A DNA stretch of 64,000 nucleotides from Haematococcus lacustris (Eukaryota > Chlorophyta > Chlorophyceae > Chlamydomonadales > Haematococcaceae), in contig JASKMD010000009.1 in assembly GCA_030144725.1 (NCBI GenBank), positions 4,637,124 through 4,701,123 of the forward strand, read 5' to 3'. Below, in pieces: positions 22,601 through 31,792 of this stretch; position 1 is the first letter of the stretch, and every line of letters starts with the position of its first letter. A program made the translations under genes and the position numbers. The notes under the pieces were generated by a model. It made no database searches. It was not told the origin of the DNA and saw only the letters and a list, made by a program, of their open reading frames with translations.

Positions 22601-25103
22601 TGTTGGTGATTGGGGTGGTGAGAATGGTGTGGCTGTGTTTTAAGGGTTGATGTGTGGCTGCTAGATCTATGCCCAGTCTGGTAGTGGTGAGTGTGGCGGT
22701 GAGCGGTCTGTGGTCGCTGAGGTACGCGTTTGTGTCGACGTGCGTGCGATGCCTAGGGCCTTGTCTCGCGTCGCGCGTCAGGATGGCGTCGATGCGGCTG
22801 TTGCAGTGTGGTTGCTGGTAGGTCCAGGCCCGGTCGCCGGGGTCAGCTTCGGATAGGCGCAGCTCTGTGGCGAACTCCCTCATCATGTGGTCTTGTGGGT
22901 ATTCAGTGTGTTCGGAGCGGTCCTCTGCCCTCATCGTGGCGTTGATGTCTCCCGCCAGGATGAGTGAGCCGGGCAGGCGTCCAGTGGCTGTTCGTATGTG
23001 TTCTTGCATCTTTCTCCTTAATGGGATCGCGTCGTCGTTGTTCCCTGACGGCCAGTACGTGGCAACGAGTGTGAGTTCCTCGCTTTGCCGTTGGCGGAGG
23101 CTTAGGATGACGCATCGGGTGTTTACATCCGCATCTGTACACGGCGGCAGCATGGTGGCTTGCATCTGGATAGCTAGATCGTGTCTGATGCCAATGAGGA
23201 CCTCACTATGGCCTTCGTGACGGTGGACGGTGTAGTTGGGCATAACCCTCTTCAGCCAGCCACAGCTAGGCTTGTTGCTCTTGGGTTGGGTCATAGTCTC
23301 AGTGAGGATCAAGATGTCCGGGCTATGTTTGTGCACCAGGTTTAGGACCTCGTTTCTAGATCTGCATAGGCCTCTGACGTTGAAGGTTGTGAGGGTGATG
23401 TGTTGCCTGTTGTGGGTTGCTTGGGGCGGTTCGGTTGGGGGGTTATTGTGTTGGCTCGTGCAAGAGTCATTGTCCGGCGTGGTTTGTGGTGTCTCGGCTA
23501 TAGTGGGGTTGAGCCTTGTGGAGTGGGCTCCGGTAGTGGGTTTGCGGAGGTATTGGGACATGAGGGTTTGTGTGTGCGTGTCGTTGCGTTGTGCCTTGGT
23601 GGCTCGTACCCGCTTAGCGGACGGGCCAATGGTATCGACCCGCGTGGTGGGTCGATTGGTACGCGGCGTACCTGAGGGGGCTGGCGGGCGGAGGGTAACA
23701 GTGGGAATGTCCCGGCGCTGTCGCGACCGGGCAGGTTCCTCGTGTGATGGAGTGTCCTCTACTGTAGTGCTGCGCTTGGTGTCTAGTGTAGGGTTCTTGT
23801 CGGCGTCCATGGTGGTCCCGGGCGGTGGGGCGAGTATCTCTCCCACCTCTATGTTGGTGAGATCAATCGTGTGATCTTGAAAGTGTGCTGTTAGTGCTGA
23901 TGCGGTGGTGGCCTCCAGCGGGTCCGCTATCCAGATCTCTCTCCTAACGAACCTTGTGTGTCTTACGTTGCCTGTGCAGATGGTGAGCATGTTCCCTTGG
24001 AGGCGTCCCCAGTCGTTAGGTGTGGAGAGTGGTTTGGGCACACGGTTGAGTGAGTCCAGCTGGTACCAGCCTTGTTGTGTGTGTTTAATGACAGTTGCAT
24101 GGTGGTGTGATAGCAAGATAACAGCATCGGTGTGTGTCGCCCCCGTGCTTGCAATTGCTGTAGTGATCACCTCAGGTGTGATACTGTGGGTTGGTAGGTA
24201 GGTTGTTGCTGGGTGCAGGTATGTGCGCATCTCATGGTGTTGGCGGTGTAGGTAGTGGTTCAGTGTGTCAGACGAGAACTTGCCTTTCTCGTGATAGATG
24301 TGATCAGTATTGAAGGGTCGAATTGTATGCCCTGCTTCTCGTGCTGCTTGTGCTAGATGTTGTAGGTGCTCGGCTAGTTGCTTGCAGTGTCTGATGACTG
24401 CATGGTAATCTATGCATTTCTTTCCCATGGCCATGTTGAATGCATGTACCAGGCAGCATTCTTCGTGTTGCCCTTCCATGTAGGGATGTGCAGGGTTGTG
24501 GGTCTGTGTATATGTGAGGCCGGATCCGGTAGTGTTGCGATCATGGTCGCATGTTTGTTCCGCATGGCTGATGATGTTTTGAATGCCCTTTTCCTCACAC
24601 CGGCGTATCTGCTCCCGTGAGCGGGTATTAGGCGTGATGACAAAGAGTTGGTGCATAATCCGCTTGGTTGCAGCAGGAACGTGCAAGAGAGGTGTGGCTG
24701 TCGTTTTCAAGGAGTCCAGTAGGTGCCATGCGCCATTAATGCATTTCATGGCCATGCTGTGGCCTGGCTTTTTGCACAAAAAGGTGTTTGTACCATACTG
24801 GCCAGCAAGGTTCCCTAGTTTATCAACAGCCCAGTCGCTGGGTTGGGTAAGTTGGGCAATGCTCTGCACAGCAAGGCCGTAATGGGTGCGTAATTACATC
24901 TCAATGACATCGTCAGAGTAGCCGTCCACTCCCCTTGCCATTAGCCATGCGCCACGCTCAAAGTGATCAGTTATCTGAGGGAGCCTGTTCTCGTAAAAGT
25001 TGTCTATGTCTTGCATGGTGACCCATTCATGTCCCGCAGCATTGTTCAGGGAGTAAACCTGGCACGCGGAGCTATTTTTATCTTGTTTGAAATGTTTGAT
25101 AGC

Positions 25104-25142
25104 TGGGCCTGGATTGGCTTCCACATCCCCAGCGGCTAGTAG
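25104..25142 (-). other. 2A ribosome-skipping peptide (GDVEANPGP)
   Basis: The minus strand encodes LLAAGDVEANPGP, a perfect match to the 2A signature D-V/I-E-x-N-P-G-P. Ribosome skipping would separate the protein between Gly (25107-25109) and Pro (25104-25106). That would release the repeat-bearing N-terminal product from the protease-endonuclease-RT part. The preceding hydrophobic, Ala/Leu-rich stretch fits the usual 2A context. Such peptides are known from several non-LTR retrotransposons. Activity here is inferred. Confidence 0.85.
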
Positions 25143-25724
25143 AAGCCAGGCCACGTAGACTGCCCGTGCGGCGGCTATGGGGTTAAAGGTGCATGTGGTC
25201 CAGCTAGTTTCACTTATTGTTGTTTGATAGCAGCAATAGACATGGAGGGTGTTGTTGTATTGGTAGACTGTGTATGGGCGGCCGTTCTTGGCTCCATGTG
25301 TAAAGAGGTGGAAAGTGTTAGAAAGCTTACATAGGGAGCTAGAGGCGGCTAGGGTGCCATCCATCCCTGTCATTACATTGTACCCAATGGTTCGTACTGT
25401 GGATCTATACGAACTTAAGCGTTTCTTATGCCGCCTTAGGCACTGTTTCGATTCTTTAGCTGTGGGTTTGTTGCCATGTTGGGGGGCTGTGGTAATGATG
25501 TAAATACCCATCCCAAAGAGTAGGAGTTGGGTCTCCAAGTTCCTTTGTTGTGTGATGACTCTGCCAATGTGGGTGGAGGTACGTTGGGGAGCGGAGCAGG
25601 CCGTCGCTACTCGGTAATGTTGTGGAATGCACCCACTTGATCTGGTTACATGGGCGGGAGTGCAAGCATGTGACATAGTGCTGGACCGGGGTAAAGGGAT
25701 TATGAGTAATGCAAAAGTGGTTTG

Positions 25725-28235
25725 CATCTCTGTAGTGGCTGGCTGGTCATGCAGGGCTGTAGCAAGCAGGTCTGGCATGTGGTGGTAGGGCTGAGCGCCA
25801 TGTCTTATGCCGGCCTGCATGTCAACATGGGTAGATTGCATCTCTGTTGTGGCTGGCTGGTCATGCAAGGCTGTAGCAAGCAGGTCTGGCATGTGGTGGT
25901 AGGGCCAGTGATGGGTAATACAAGATACGTGTATCGATACCGATACGTATTTTTTGTATAATACAAGAATACACGTATCGTATTAAAAAAATACAAGTGC
26001 CGGCCGGCAAGTTGCGTCGATGCCTTAGAAGCAGCTGCTGGCTGCTGCCACAACTAGAGTCCGCGCTAAAGCAATGCCGCGCGGGGCTAAAGCCATCGGC
26101 CTGCTCCCGGAGCAGCCGGTCGCATGTGCCGGCTTTACATGCAAGAACATCAAAGTTGGGAGGCCCTGACTTTCCGACGTCGCCGTCCTGCCCAGACATC
26201 AAGGACAGGCTGCGGGACTGGTTGCGCTGCTCCTAGCTGCTCCTTTCCCGCGTGACATGTTGCCTCTGTATCGCTGTATTGTATCGATACAAAAATTACA
26301 CGTTTTTTCTTGTATTTTCTTGTATTTCCTGTATCGATACATGTATTACCCATCACTGGGTAGGGCTGAGCGCCATGTCTCATGCCGACCTGCATGTCAA
26401 CATGGGTAGATTGCATCTCTGTTGTGGCTGCCTGGTCATGCATGGCTGTAGCAAGCAGGTCTGGCAGGTGGTGGTAAGGCTGAGCGCCATGTCTTATGCC
26501 GGCCTGTATGTCAACATGGGTAGTTGTCATCTCTGTTGTGGCTGCCTGGTCATGCAAGGCTGTAGCAAGCAGGTCTGGCAGGTGGTGGTAAGGCTGAGCG
26601 CCATGTCTTATGCCGGCCTGCATGTCAACATGGGTAGTTGTCATCTCTGTTGTGGCTGCCTGGTCATGCATGGCTGTAGCAAGCAGGTCTGGCAGGTGGT
26701 GGTAAGGCTGAGCGCCATGTCTCATGCCGGCCTGCATGTCAAAATGGGTAGTCGGCATCTCTGTAGCGGCTGGCTGGTCGTGCAAGGCTGTAGCAAGCAG
26801 GTCTGGCAGGTGGTGGTAAGGCTGAGCGCCATGTCTTATGCCGGCCTGCGTGTCAACATGGGTAGTTGTCATCTCTGTTGTGGCTGCCTGGTCATGCAAG
26901 GCTGTAGCAAGCAGGTCTGGCAGGTGGTGGTAAGGCTGAGCGCCATGTCTTATGCCGGCCTGCATGTCAACATGGGTAGTTTGCATCTCTGGTGTGGCTG
27001 GCTGGTCATGCAAGGCTGTAGCAAGCAGGTCTGGCAGGTGGTGGTAAGGCTGAGCGCCATGTCTTATGCCGGCCTGCATGTCAACATGGGTAGTTTGCAT
27101 CTCTGGTGTGGCTGGCTGGTCATGCAGGGCTGTAGCAAGCAGGTCTGGCAGGTGGTGGTAAGGCTGAGCGCCATGTCTTATGCCGGCCTGCATGTCAACA
27201 TGGGTAGATTGCATCTCTGTTGTGGCTGGCTGGTCATGCAAGGCTGTAGCAAGCAGGTCTGGCATGTGGTGGTAGGGCTGAGCGCCATGTCTCATGCCGA
27301 CCTGCATGTCAACATGGGTAGATTGCATCTCTGTTGTGGCTGCCTGGTCATGCATGGCTGTAGCAAGCAGGTCTGGCAGGTGGTGGTAAGGCTGAGCGCC
27401 ATGTCTTATGCCGGCCTGCATGTCAACATGGGTAGTTGTCATCTCTGTTGTGGCTGTCTGGTCATGCATGGCTGTAGCAAGCAGGTCTGGCAGGTGGTGG
27501 TAAGGCTGAGCGCCATGTCTTATGCCGGCCTGCATGTCAACATGGGTAGATTGCATCTCTGTTGTGGCTGGCTGGTCATGCAAGGCTGTAGCAAGCAGGT
27601 CTGGCATGTGGTGGTAGGGCTGAGCGCCATGTCTCATGCCGACCTGCATGTCAACATGGGTAGATTGCATCTCTGTTGTGGCTGCCTGGTCATGCATGGC
27701 TGTAGCAAGCAGGTCTGGCAGGTGGTGGTAAGGCTGAGCGCCATGTCTTATGCCGGCCTGCATGTCAACATGGGTAGTTGTCATCTCTGTTGTGGCTGCC
27801 TGGTCATGCATGGCTGTAGCAAGCAGGTCTGGCAGGTGGTGGTAAGGCTGAGCGCCATGTCTTGTGCCGGCCTGCATGTCAACATGGGTAGTTGGCATCT
27901 CTGTTGTGGCTGCCTGGTCATGCATGGCTGTAGCAAGCAGGTCTGGCAGGTGGTGGTAAGGCTGAGCGCCATGTCTTATACAGGCCTGCATGTCAACATG
28001 AGTAGTTGGCAACTCTGTAGCGGCTGGCTGGTCATGCAAGGCTGTATCAGTTAGGGCTGGCGGGTGGTAGTAAGGCTGAACGCTATGTCTTATACATGCC
28101 TGCATGTCAACATGAGTAGTTGGCATCACTGTAGCGGCTGGCTGGTCATGCAAGGCTGTGGCAAGCAGGGCTGACAGGTGGTGGTAAGGCTGAGCGCCAT
28201 GTCTTATACAGGCCTGCAGACAAGGGTGTGTGTTC
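25725..28235 (-). repeat. About 18 tandem 114-bp (38-aa) repeats in the LINE N-terminal region
   Basis: The unit encodes a variant of HVDMQAGIRHGAQPYHHLPD plus LLATALHDQPATTEMQTT. Nearly all copies keep the frame, which argues for past selection on the protein. The right-most copies (28000-28230) are most diverged (RHSVQPYYHPPALT). The hAT MITE sits within one copy at 25906-26358. Confidence 0.93.
25906..26358. mobile_element. hAT-type MITE (453 bp) with perfect 8-bp target duplication
   Basis: The ends are inverted repeats starting CAGTGATGGGTAATACA. They are flanked by GGTAGGGC on both sides (25898-25905, 26359-26366). An 8-bp target duplication and a CAGTG-type terminus are hallmarks of the hAT superfamily. 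The interior is AT-rich at both ends (GTATCGATAC motifs) and encodes nothing, so it is non-autonomous and needs a transposase in trans. It splits the LINE repeat array. Confidence 0.93.
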
Positions 28236-28688
28236 ATTTGCCCTGGTTGTGTATCCGTCAAATAGATGATGTTGTGAATAGCATCTGGGAAAGGGTTGCA
28301 TGTTGGCAGCAAAAGATTAGTGGTTGCATTCTGACGATGGATGGCATAGCACTGCTTGTCCAAGAAGTTGTTGGTATCCGTGGAGTTGAGAGTCGGGGAG
28401 ATATAGTTGGTGAACGCTGGCCATGGGCCAGAACTGCTTGCGTAGCTACCGTGGGGCGAACCCTCAACGGCGCCGTGTTGGTCTGACAAGTGCGGGGCTA
28501 GGTGGCCACTTGTGCCACCCAAGCTTGCCGCACCCCATCCCCAACACGCGCACAGCAGCAAAACACAGGTTAGGATAGCGGCAAGCCCTCTCTTTGGCTT
28601 ACCGTCTACCTCCATAGCCTGCGTTGAGCGCTCCTCACAAGTCGGTTTTTGCGTTTCAAGGCTCATTCGGCTGCTCCGGGCGTGCTCT

Positions 28689-30152
28689 TTAACGTCCTGC
28701 TATCAGGGAGCGTAGAGCGCGTCGCGGCGATGCAGAATTTCGTCTTGTTTTTTCAAACCAGAATTGTGGCTTCATGCTGCTCTGCTCAGCAGCCTCCTCA
28801 GCCTTCTGCTTCAAAATGACACGCATCCCAGCAGCAGGACCAGCAGCCATGCCAGCCCTGAAGCTCCTGGAACGGGCTGGGACTTTGGCAGGTGGGTCGC
28901 TCTGGGTGCTCCTGGGAGGACGGGGGTTGCCAGCTTTCTCCAGACCCTCAGTCAGCTGCCTGGCCTGCACAGCAGCAACATGCCGCTTTGTGCCGACTGC
29001 CTCAGCAAGGATCTCAGCAGCACGCTGAGCCTGCCGGGCAGAGTCGATGGCCTGAGCAAGAGTGAAGGCAGGAAAAGGAACAGAATCCCTTAGGACTGCC
29101 TTTTTCAGCTCAGGTGTCAGTCCCTTGATAAACAGGGAGACAAGCAAACTCTCTTCCATACACTGGACACCAGCAGTCAGGAGGTTGTTCCTGTACGCAG
29201 TGATGTAGTCATGCAGCAACAGCTGAGACGACATACGGATGCCACCCTCAAGGAGCTGCTTTCTGGCATCAGTCTGATCATCACGCAAGTCGTCGCCTGT
29301 GTACTCGAGAAAGGACAAACGCAGGTATGGCCAGGTAGGTGCAGTGCGGGTTTGTGCGAAATGAGCGGCACGAATGGATGGCAGCCAAGCATCGCGTGCA
29401 GCCCCAGACAGGAACGCAGGAAAAACAGTGGCAATGTCAAGGTTAAAACGCTGGCAATGTGCTTCCAGGTCGTCACAGAAGGCAGAGGCCCTTCGGCGAG
29501 ACTTGGTGCAATTGTCTGTCCACTTATCAGGGCCAGGCACAGACTTGGCAGCTGGAGCCTGACTATTGACCTGGGGAAAGAGGTGATGCAGAGCACCGCC
29601 TCTCCCACCGATCGAGTTGTAAGTGCCAGGAATACACGCTGGGCGTGTACCTGAACGACTTGGGGACGGGGTGCGCATACTGAACAGCCTGTCTTGGATA
29701 GAGGTAGGAGACCCAGGAAATAGACCCACCTTATCAGCCAGCGCAGCCAAAGTGCGATCTGTCAGCTTTTGGCGAGATTCCATCTTGGCCAGCTTAGCTT
29801 TGGCTTCCTTCAGCTGGTCCTGCGTGTCCAGCAGCGACTGGGCCAGCTGGTCTGCGGAGGACAGGTCAATCTCGCCCTCAGAGAAGTCCGCAGCCTCTTC
29901 TTCCTCATCCTGCTCCTCTTCTTCGTCCTCCTCATCGCCGCCTGGAGGGACTGGAGCATCGCCCTGCCCATTCCGCGGCGAAGTTGCAGCAAGGACGCCG
30001 TCAGGGAACAAAGCTGCCCTCAGGGTCTTGGCAAACTCGGGATCAGATAGGGCCTGGGCCAACATGGCCTGGGAACCCGCAGGACCGCTGGATAGACCAG
30101 CGCCTGGTGATGGACCGCTGGATGTACCAGCGCCCGGCGTGTGTTCAGTCAT
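28689..30152 (-). CDS. gag: LTR-retrotransposon Gag protein
   Basis: 487 codons from ATG at 30152 (MTEHTPGAG), 41 bp inside the 5' LTR. The N-terminus is Ser/Gly/Pro-rich. A strongly acidic stretch (GGDEEDEEEEQDEEEEAADF) precedes a likely coiled coil (DQLKEAKAKLAKMESRQKL). The central part has the helical capsid pattern of Ty3/Gypsy-type Gag (W..FLEYTG ... LLHDYITAYRNNL, ESLLVSLFIKGLTPELKKAVL). It would form the virus-like particle. No CCHC zinc knuckle is present, and the C-terminus is basic instead. The frame ends just before the LINE insertion, so the natural C-terminus and a following pol frame may have been removed or displaced. Confidence 0.85.
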   Translation of the reverse strand: MTEHTPGAGTSSGPSPGAGLSSGPAGSQAMLAQALSDPEFAKTLRAALFPDGVLAATSPRNGQGDAPVPPGGDEEDEEEEQDEEEEAADFSEGEIDLSSADQLAQSLLDTQDQLKEAKAKLAKMESRQKLTDRTLAALADKVGLFPGSPTSIQDRLFSMRTPSPSRSGTRPACIPGTYNSIGGRGGALHHLFPQVNSQAPAAKSVPGPDKWTDNCTKSRRRASAFCDDLEAHCQRFNLDIATVFPAFLSGAARDAWLPSIRAAHFAQTRTAPTWPYLRLSFLEYTGDDLRDDQTDARKQLLEGGIRMSSQLLLHDYITAYRNNLLTAGVQCMEESLLVSLFIKGLTPELKKAVLRDSVPFPAFTLAQAIDSARQAQRAAEILAEAVGTKRHVAAVQARQLTEGLEKAGNPRPPRSTQSDPPAKVPARSRSFRAGMAAGPAAGMRVILKQKAEEAAEQSSMKPQFWFEKTRRNSASPRRALRSLIAGR

Positions 30153-30173
30153 GGTGCGGCAAGTCACTGAGGT

Positions 30174-30192
30174 ATCGGAATACGGAAACCAA
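30174..30192 (-). promoter_or_regulatory. Primer-binding-site candidate
   Basis: Directly inside the 5' LTR the minus strand reads TTGGTTTCCGTATTCCGA. TGG one base in from the LTR end is the usual complement of a tRNA 3' CCA. I cannot name the tRNA. Confidence 0.55.
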
Positions 30193-30428
30193 TGTAGCGT
30201 TCAGGAAGAGCGCGCCTTAAATCTTTTCAGTGTGTGAACGCCATGCAACGCTAACCGCAGTTACAGGTGTCAGACTGCTGCAGCGCAACCAGGCTAAGAC
30301 ATAGAACGGCCTCCGGGGATCGAACCCGAATGGTGGGCAGCAGTACAGCCCACCACTTAACCTGCCTGTATCACACTTCAGCAGTGACACTAGCGCCGAT
30401 CCGCTTAGTGCAGAATCGGAACGCTACA
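30193..30428 (-). repeat. 5' LTR (right) with tRNA-like segment
   Basis: 236 bp, no difference seen against the left LTR, which suggests a recent insertion. On the minus strand it contains a T-arm-like TCGGGTTCGATCCCCGG and a B box GGTTCGATCCC (about 30316-30327). Upstream there is a GTGGGC...GCCCAC hairpin and an A-box-like AGGTTAAGTGG, resembling a degraded tRNA. Confidence 0.9.
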
Positions 30429-30439
30429 TCGAGGTACCT

Positions 30440-30566
30440 CGAGGTACCTACAGTACTGTAGATGTCTACAGTACTGTAGATGTCTACAGTACTGTAGGTG
30501 TCTACAGTACTGTTCGTGTACTCGCGAGGTACCCCGACAGTACTGTCGATACCTACAGTACTGTAG
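30440..30566. repeat. Palindromic satellite, CTACAGTACTGTAG units
   Basis: Five or six palindromes with spacers ATGT/GTGT lie next to GGTACCTCGAGGTACC. This is the right-hand continuation of the site that the LTR retrotransposon entered; a single palindrome remains at 13442. Confidence 0.9.
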
Positions 30567-30646
30567 CATGGCCGTATCTCACCAACCGCGCAAAATCACG
30601 AATTTTAGTTTCAACCCCCAATCTTACAATGCCTTCATTTGACTAT
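30567..30646. other. Flank of the large CACTA-like element
   Basis: 80 bp of unremarkable sequence between the palindromic satellite and the CACTCC terminus. Confidence 0.4.
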
Positions 30647-30789
30647 CACTCCTACAATTTAGGCCCTGCGTTTCTCCCTGCGCTTTGGCCGACCTTGTCC
30701 AAATGGGCTGAAACTCGGCCAGTTGGTAGCTTGTGATGTAAGGAATCCATCCCAAAAAGATTCAGGTCAAAAAAATCAAAGGCTGGGGC

Positions 30790-31695
30790 TGGGCGGCCCG
30801 TGGCGTTTACGCAGGGACGGATGCAGGGATGGAGGGGGGGGCGCAGGGACGAGTGCAGGGATGGAAGGGGGTGCGCAGGGACAGACGCAGGGATGACTTG
30901 GGGGCGCAGGGACGAACGCAGGGATGGAGGTGGGGGTGCAGGGACGAACGCAGGGATGAAGGGGGGGCGCAGGGACGAACGCAGGGACCAGTGCAGGGAC
31001 GAGTGCAGGGATGACGGGCGCAGGGACGAGTACAGGGACGAGTGCAGGGACGAGCGCAGGGATTATGGGCGCAGGGATGGACGCAGGGATGAGCGCAGGG
31101 ACGAGCGCAGGGACGAGCGCAGGGACGAGCGCAGGGATGACGGGCGCAGGGACGAGTGCAGGGATAAGCGCAGGGACGAGCGCAGGGATTATGGGCGCAG
31201 GGACGAGTGCAGGGATGAGCGCAGGGACGAGCGCAGGGATGAACGCAGGGACGAGTGCAGGGATGGCGGGCGCAGGGACGAGCGCAGGGATGAGCGCAGG
31301 GACGAGCGCAGGGATTATGGGCGCAGGGATGGACGCAGGGATAAGCGCAGGGACGAGCGCAGGGACAACGGGCGCAGGGACGAGTGCAGGGATGAGCGCA
31401 GGGACGAGCGCAGGGATGAACGCAGGGACGAGTGCAGGGATGGCGGGCGCAGGGACGAGTGCAGGGCTGAGCGCAGGGACGAGTGCAGGGACGAGCGCAG
31501 GGATGATGGGCGCAGGGACGTGTGCGGGGACGCGTGCAGGGACGAGTGCAGGGACGAGTGCAGGGATGACTGGCGCAGGGACGAGTGCAGGGACGAGCGT
31601 AGGGACGAGTGCAGGGATGACGGGCGCAGGGACTAGCGCAGGGACGAGTGCAGGGATGAGTGCAGGGACAAGTGCAGGGACGAGCGCAGGGACCT
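30790..31695. repeat. Subterminal minisatellite GCAGGGACGA(G/T)
   Basis: About 80 imperfect 10-12-bp units (CGCAGGGACGAG, TGCAGGGATGA, etc.). Repetitive frames run through it on both strands (for example VPALVPA on minus) but are by-products of the 12-bp period. It matches the arrays of ME3. Subterminal repeats in CACTA elements bind transposon proteins; that role here is inferred. Confidence 0.9.
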
Positions 31696-31792
31696 TGCAT
31701 GACATGTCACCTTTGTGTATCCCTAACACTTGCATACTCTGTGTAACCCAACCATTTCAACCATGGTCGTGAAGTATCACATGTAGTCCATG

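Larger units (their letters stand above)
16691..28666 (-). pseudogene. Dualen-like polyprotein with repeats, 2A, two Josephin-like domains, APE, RT, PHD, RNase H and CCHC
   Basis: One frame runs from ATG 28666 to 16691 once the hAT MITE plus one 8-bp target copy (461 bp) is subtracted, about 3,840 codons. Approximate residues: hydrophobic N-terminal segment (ILTCVLLLCACWGWGAA) near 30-50; 38-residue repeats 145-823; 2A peptide 1021-1033; Josephin-like modules 1035-1200 (C in SACQVYSLNN, H in GHSMAMKC) and 1250-1420 (C in EECCLVHAFN, H in HHHATVIKH, LDSL); APE endonuclease 1600-1840 (TTFNVRGL, LAGDINAT, SRIDAIL, SDHRPL); RT 2180-2640 (AGFRSHRDTTQQ, GTIQGDSLSPFLF, YADD); PHD finger about 3000-3060; RNase H about 3480-3615 (AYTDGSCI); CCHC finger about 3735. 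Two in-frame stops interrupt it: TAA 24896-24894 and TAG 20879-20877. The element copies itself by target-primed reverse transcription. This copy is probably inactive. Confidence 0.85.
16691..28735 (-). mobile_element. Dualen/RandI-like LINE, copy 2, nearly full length at the 5' end, 3'-truncated
   Basis: About 12 kb on the minus strand inside the LTR retrotransposon. The 5' boundary is not exact but lies between the gag stop (28689) and a little beyond. The 3' end stops at RPDKIMV (about 16695), so the last roughly 110 codons, the restriction-like endonuclease seen in copy 1, are missing. Loss of the 3' end is not what ordinary 5'-truncating retrotransposition produces, and the junction is close to an assembly gap. 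Confidence 0.85.
13469..30428 (-). mobile_element. LTR retrotransposon with nested insertions
   Basis: Two 236-bp direct repeats (13469-13704, 30193-30428) begin TGTAGCGTTC and end GAACGCTACA. They are flanked by the same 5 bp, TCGAG (13464-13468 and 30429-30433). A polypurine tract adjoins the left LTR and a primer-binding-site candidate adjoins the right LTR, so the element reads on the minus strand. gag follows the right (5') LTR. No protease, integrase or LTR-type pol gene was found. The interior instead holds a Dualen-like LINE, an L1-type fragment, a CACTC-terminus fragment and a 500-N gap. The element was inserted next to a CTACAGTACTGTAG palindrome, which occurs on both sides. Confidence 0.88.

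Noticed and set aside
20877..24896. Reassigned stop codons (alternative genetic code) in the LINE
   Set aside because: TAA ends gene A and TAG/TGA end other frames here in the normal way. Two isolated nonsense mutations are simpler.
26252..28054. 600-aa plus-strand ORF antisense to the LINE repeats
   Set aside because: It is a shadow of the 114-bp repeat. The minus frame connects to the 2A, protease and RT frame and runs in register across the MITE.
30193..30428. Functional tRNA gene
   Set aside because: No paired acceptor stem or proper 7-base anticodon loop could be drawn, and it lies in a retroelement LTR in two copies.
30776..31772. VPALVPA / CTRPCARPC / GRRDERRD ORFs
   Set aside because: They overlap on both strands of a 10-12-bp minisatellite, with no start context or domain.
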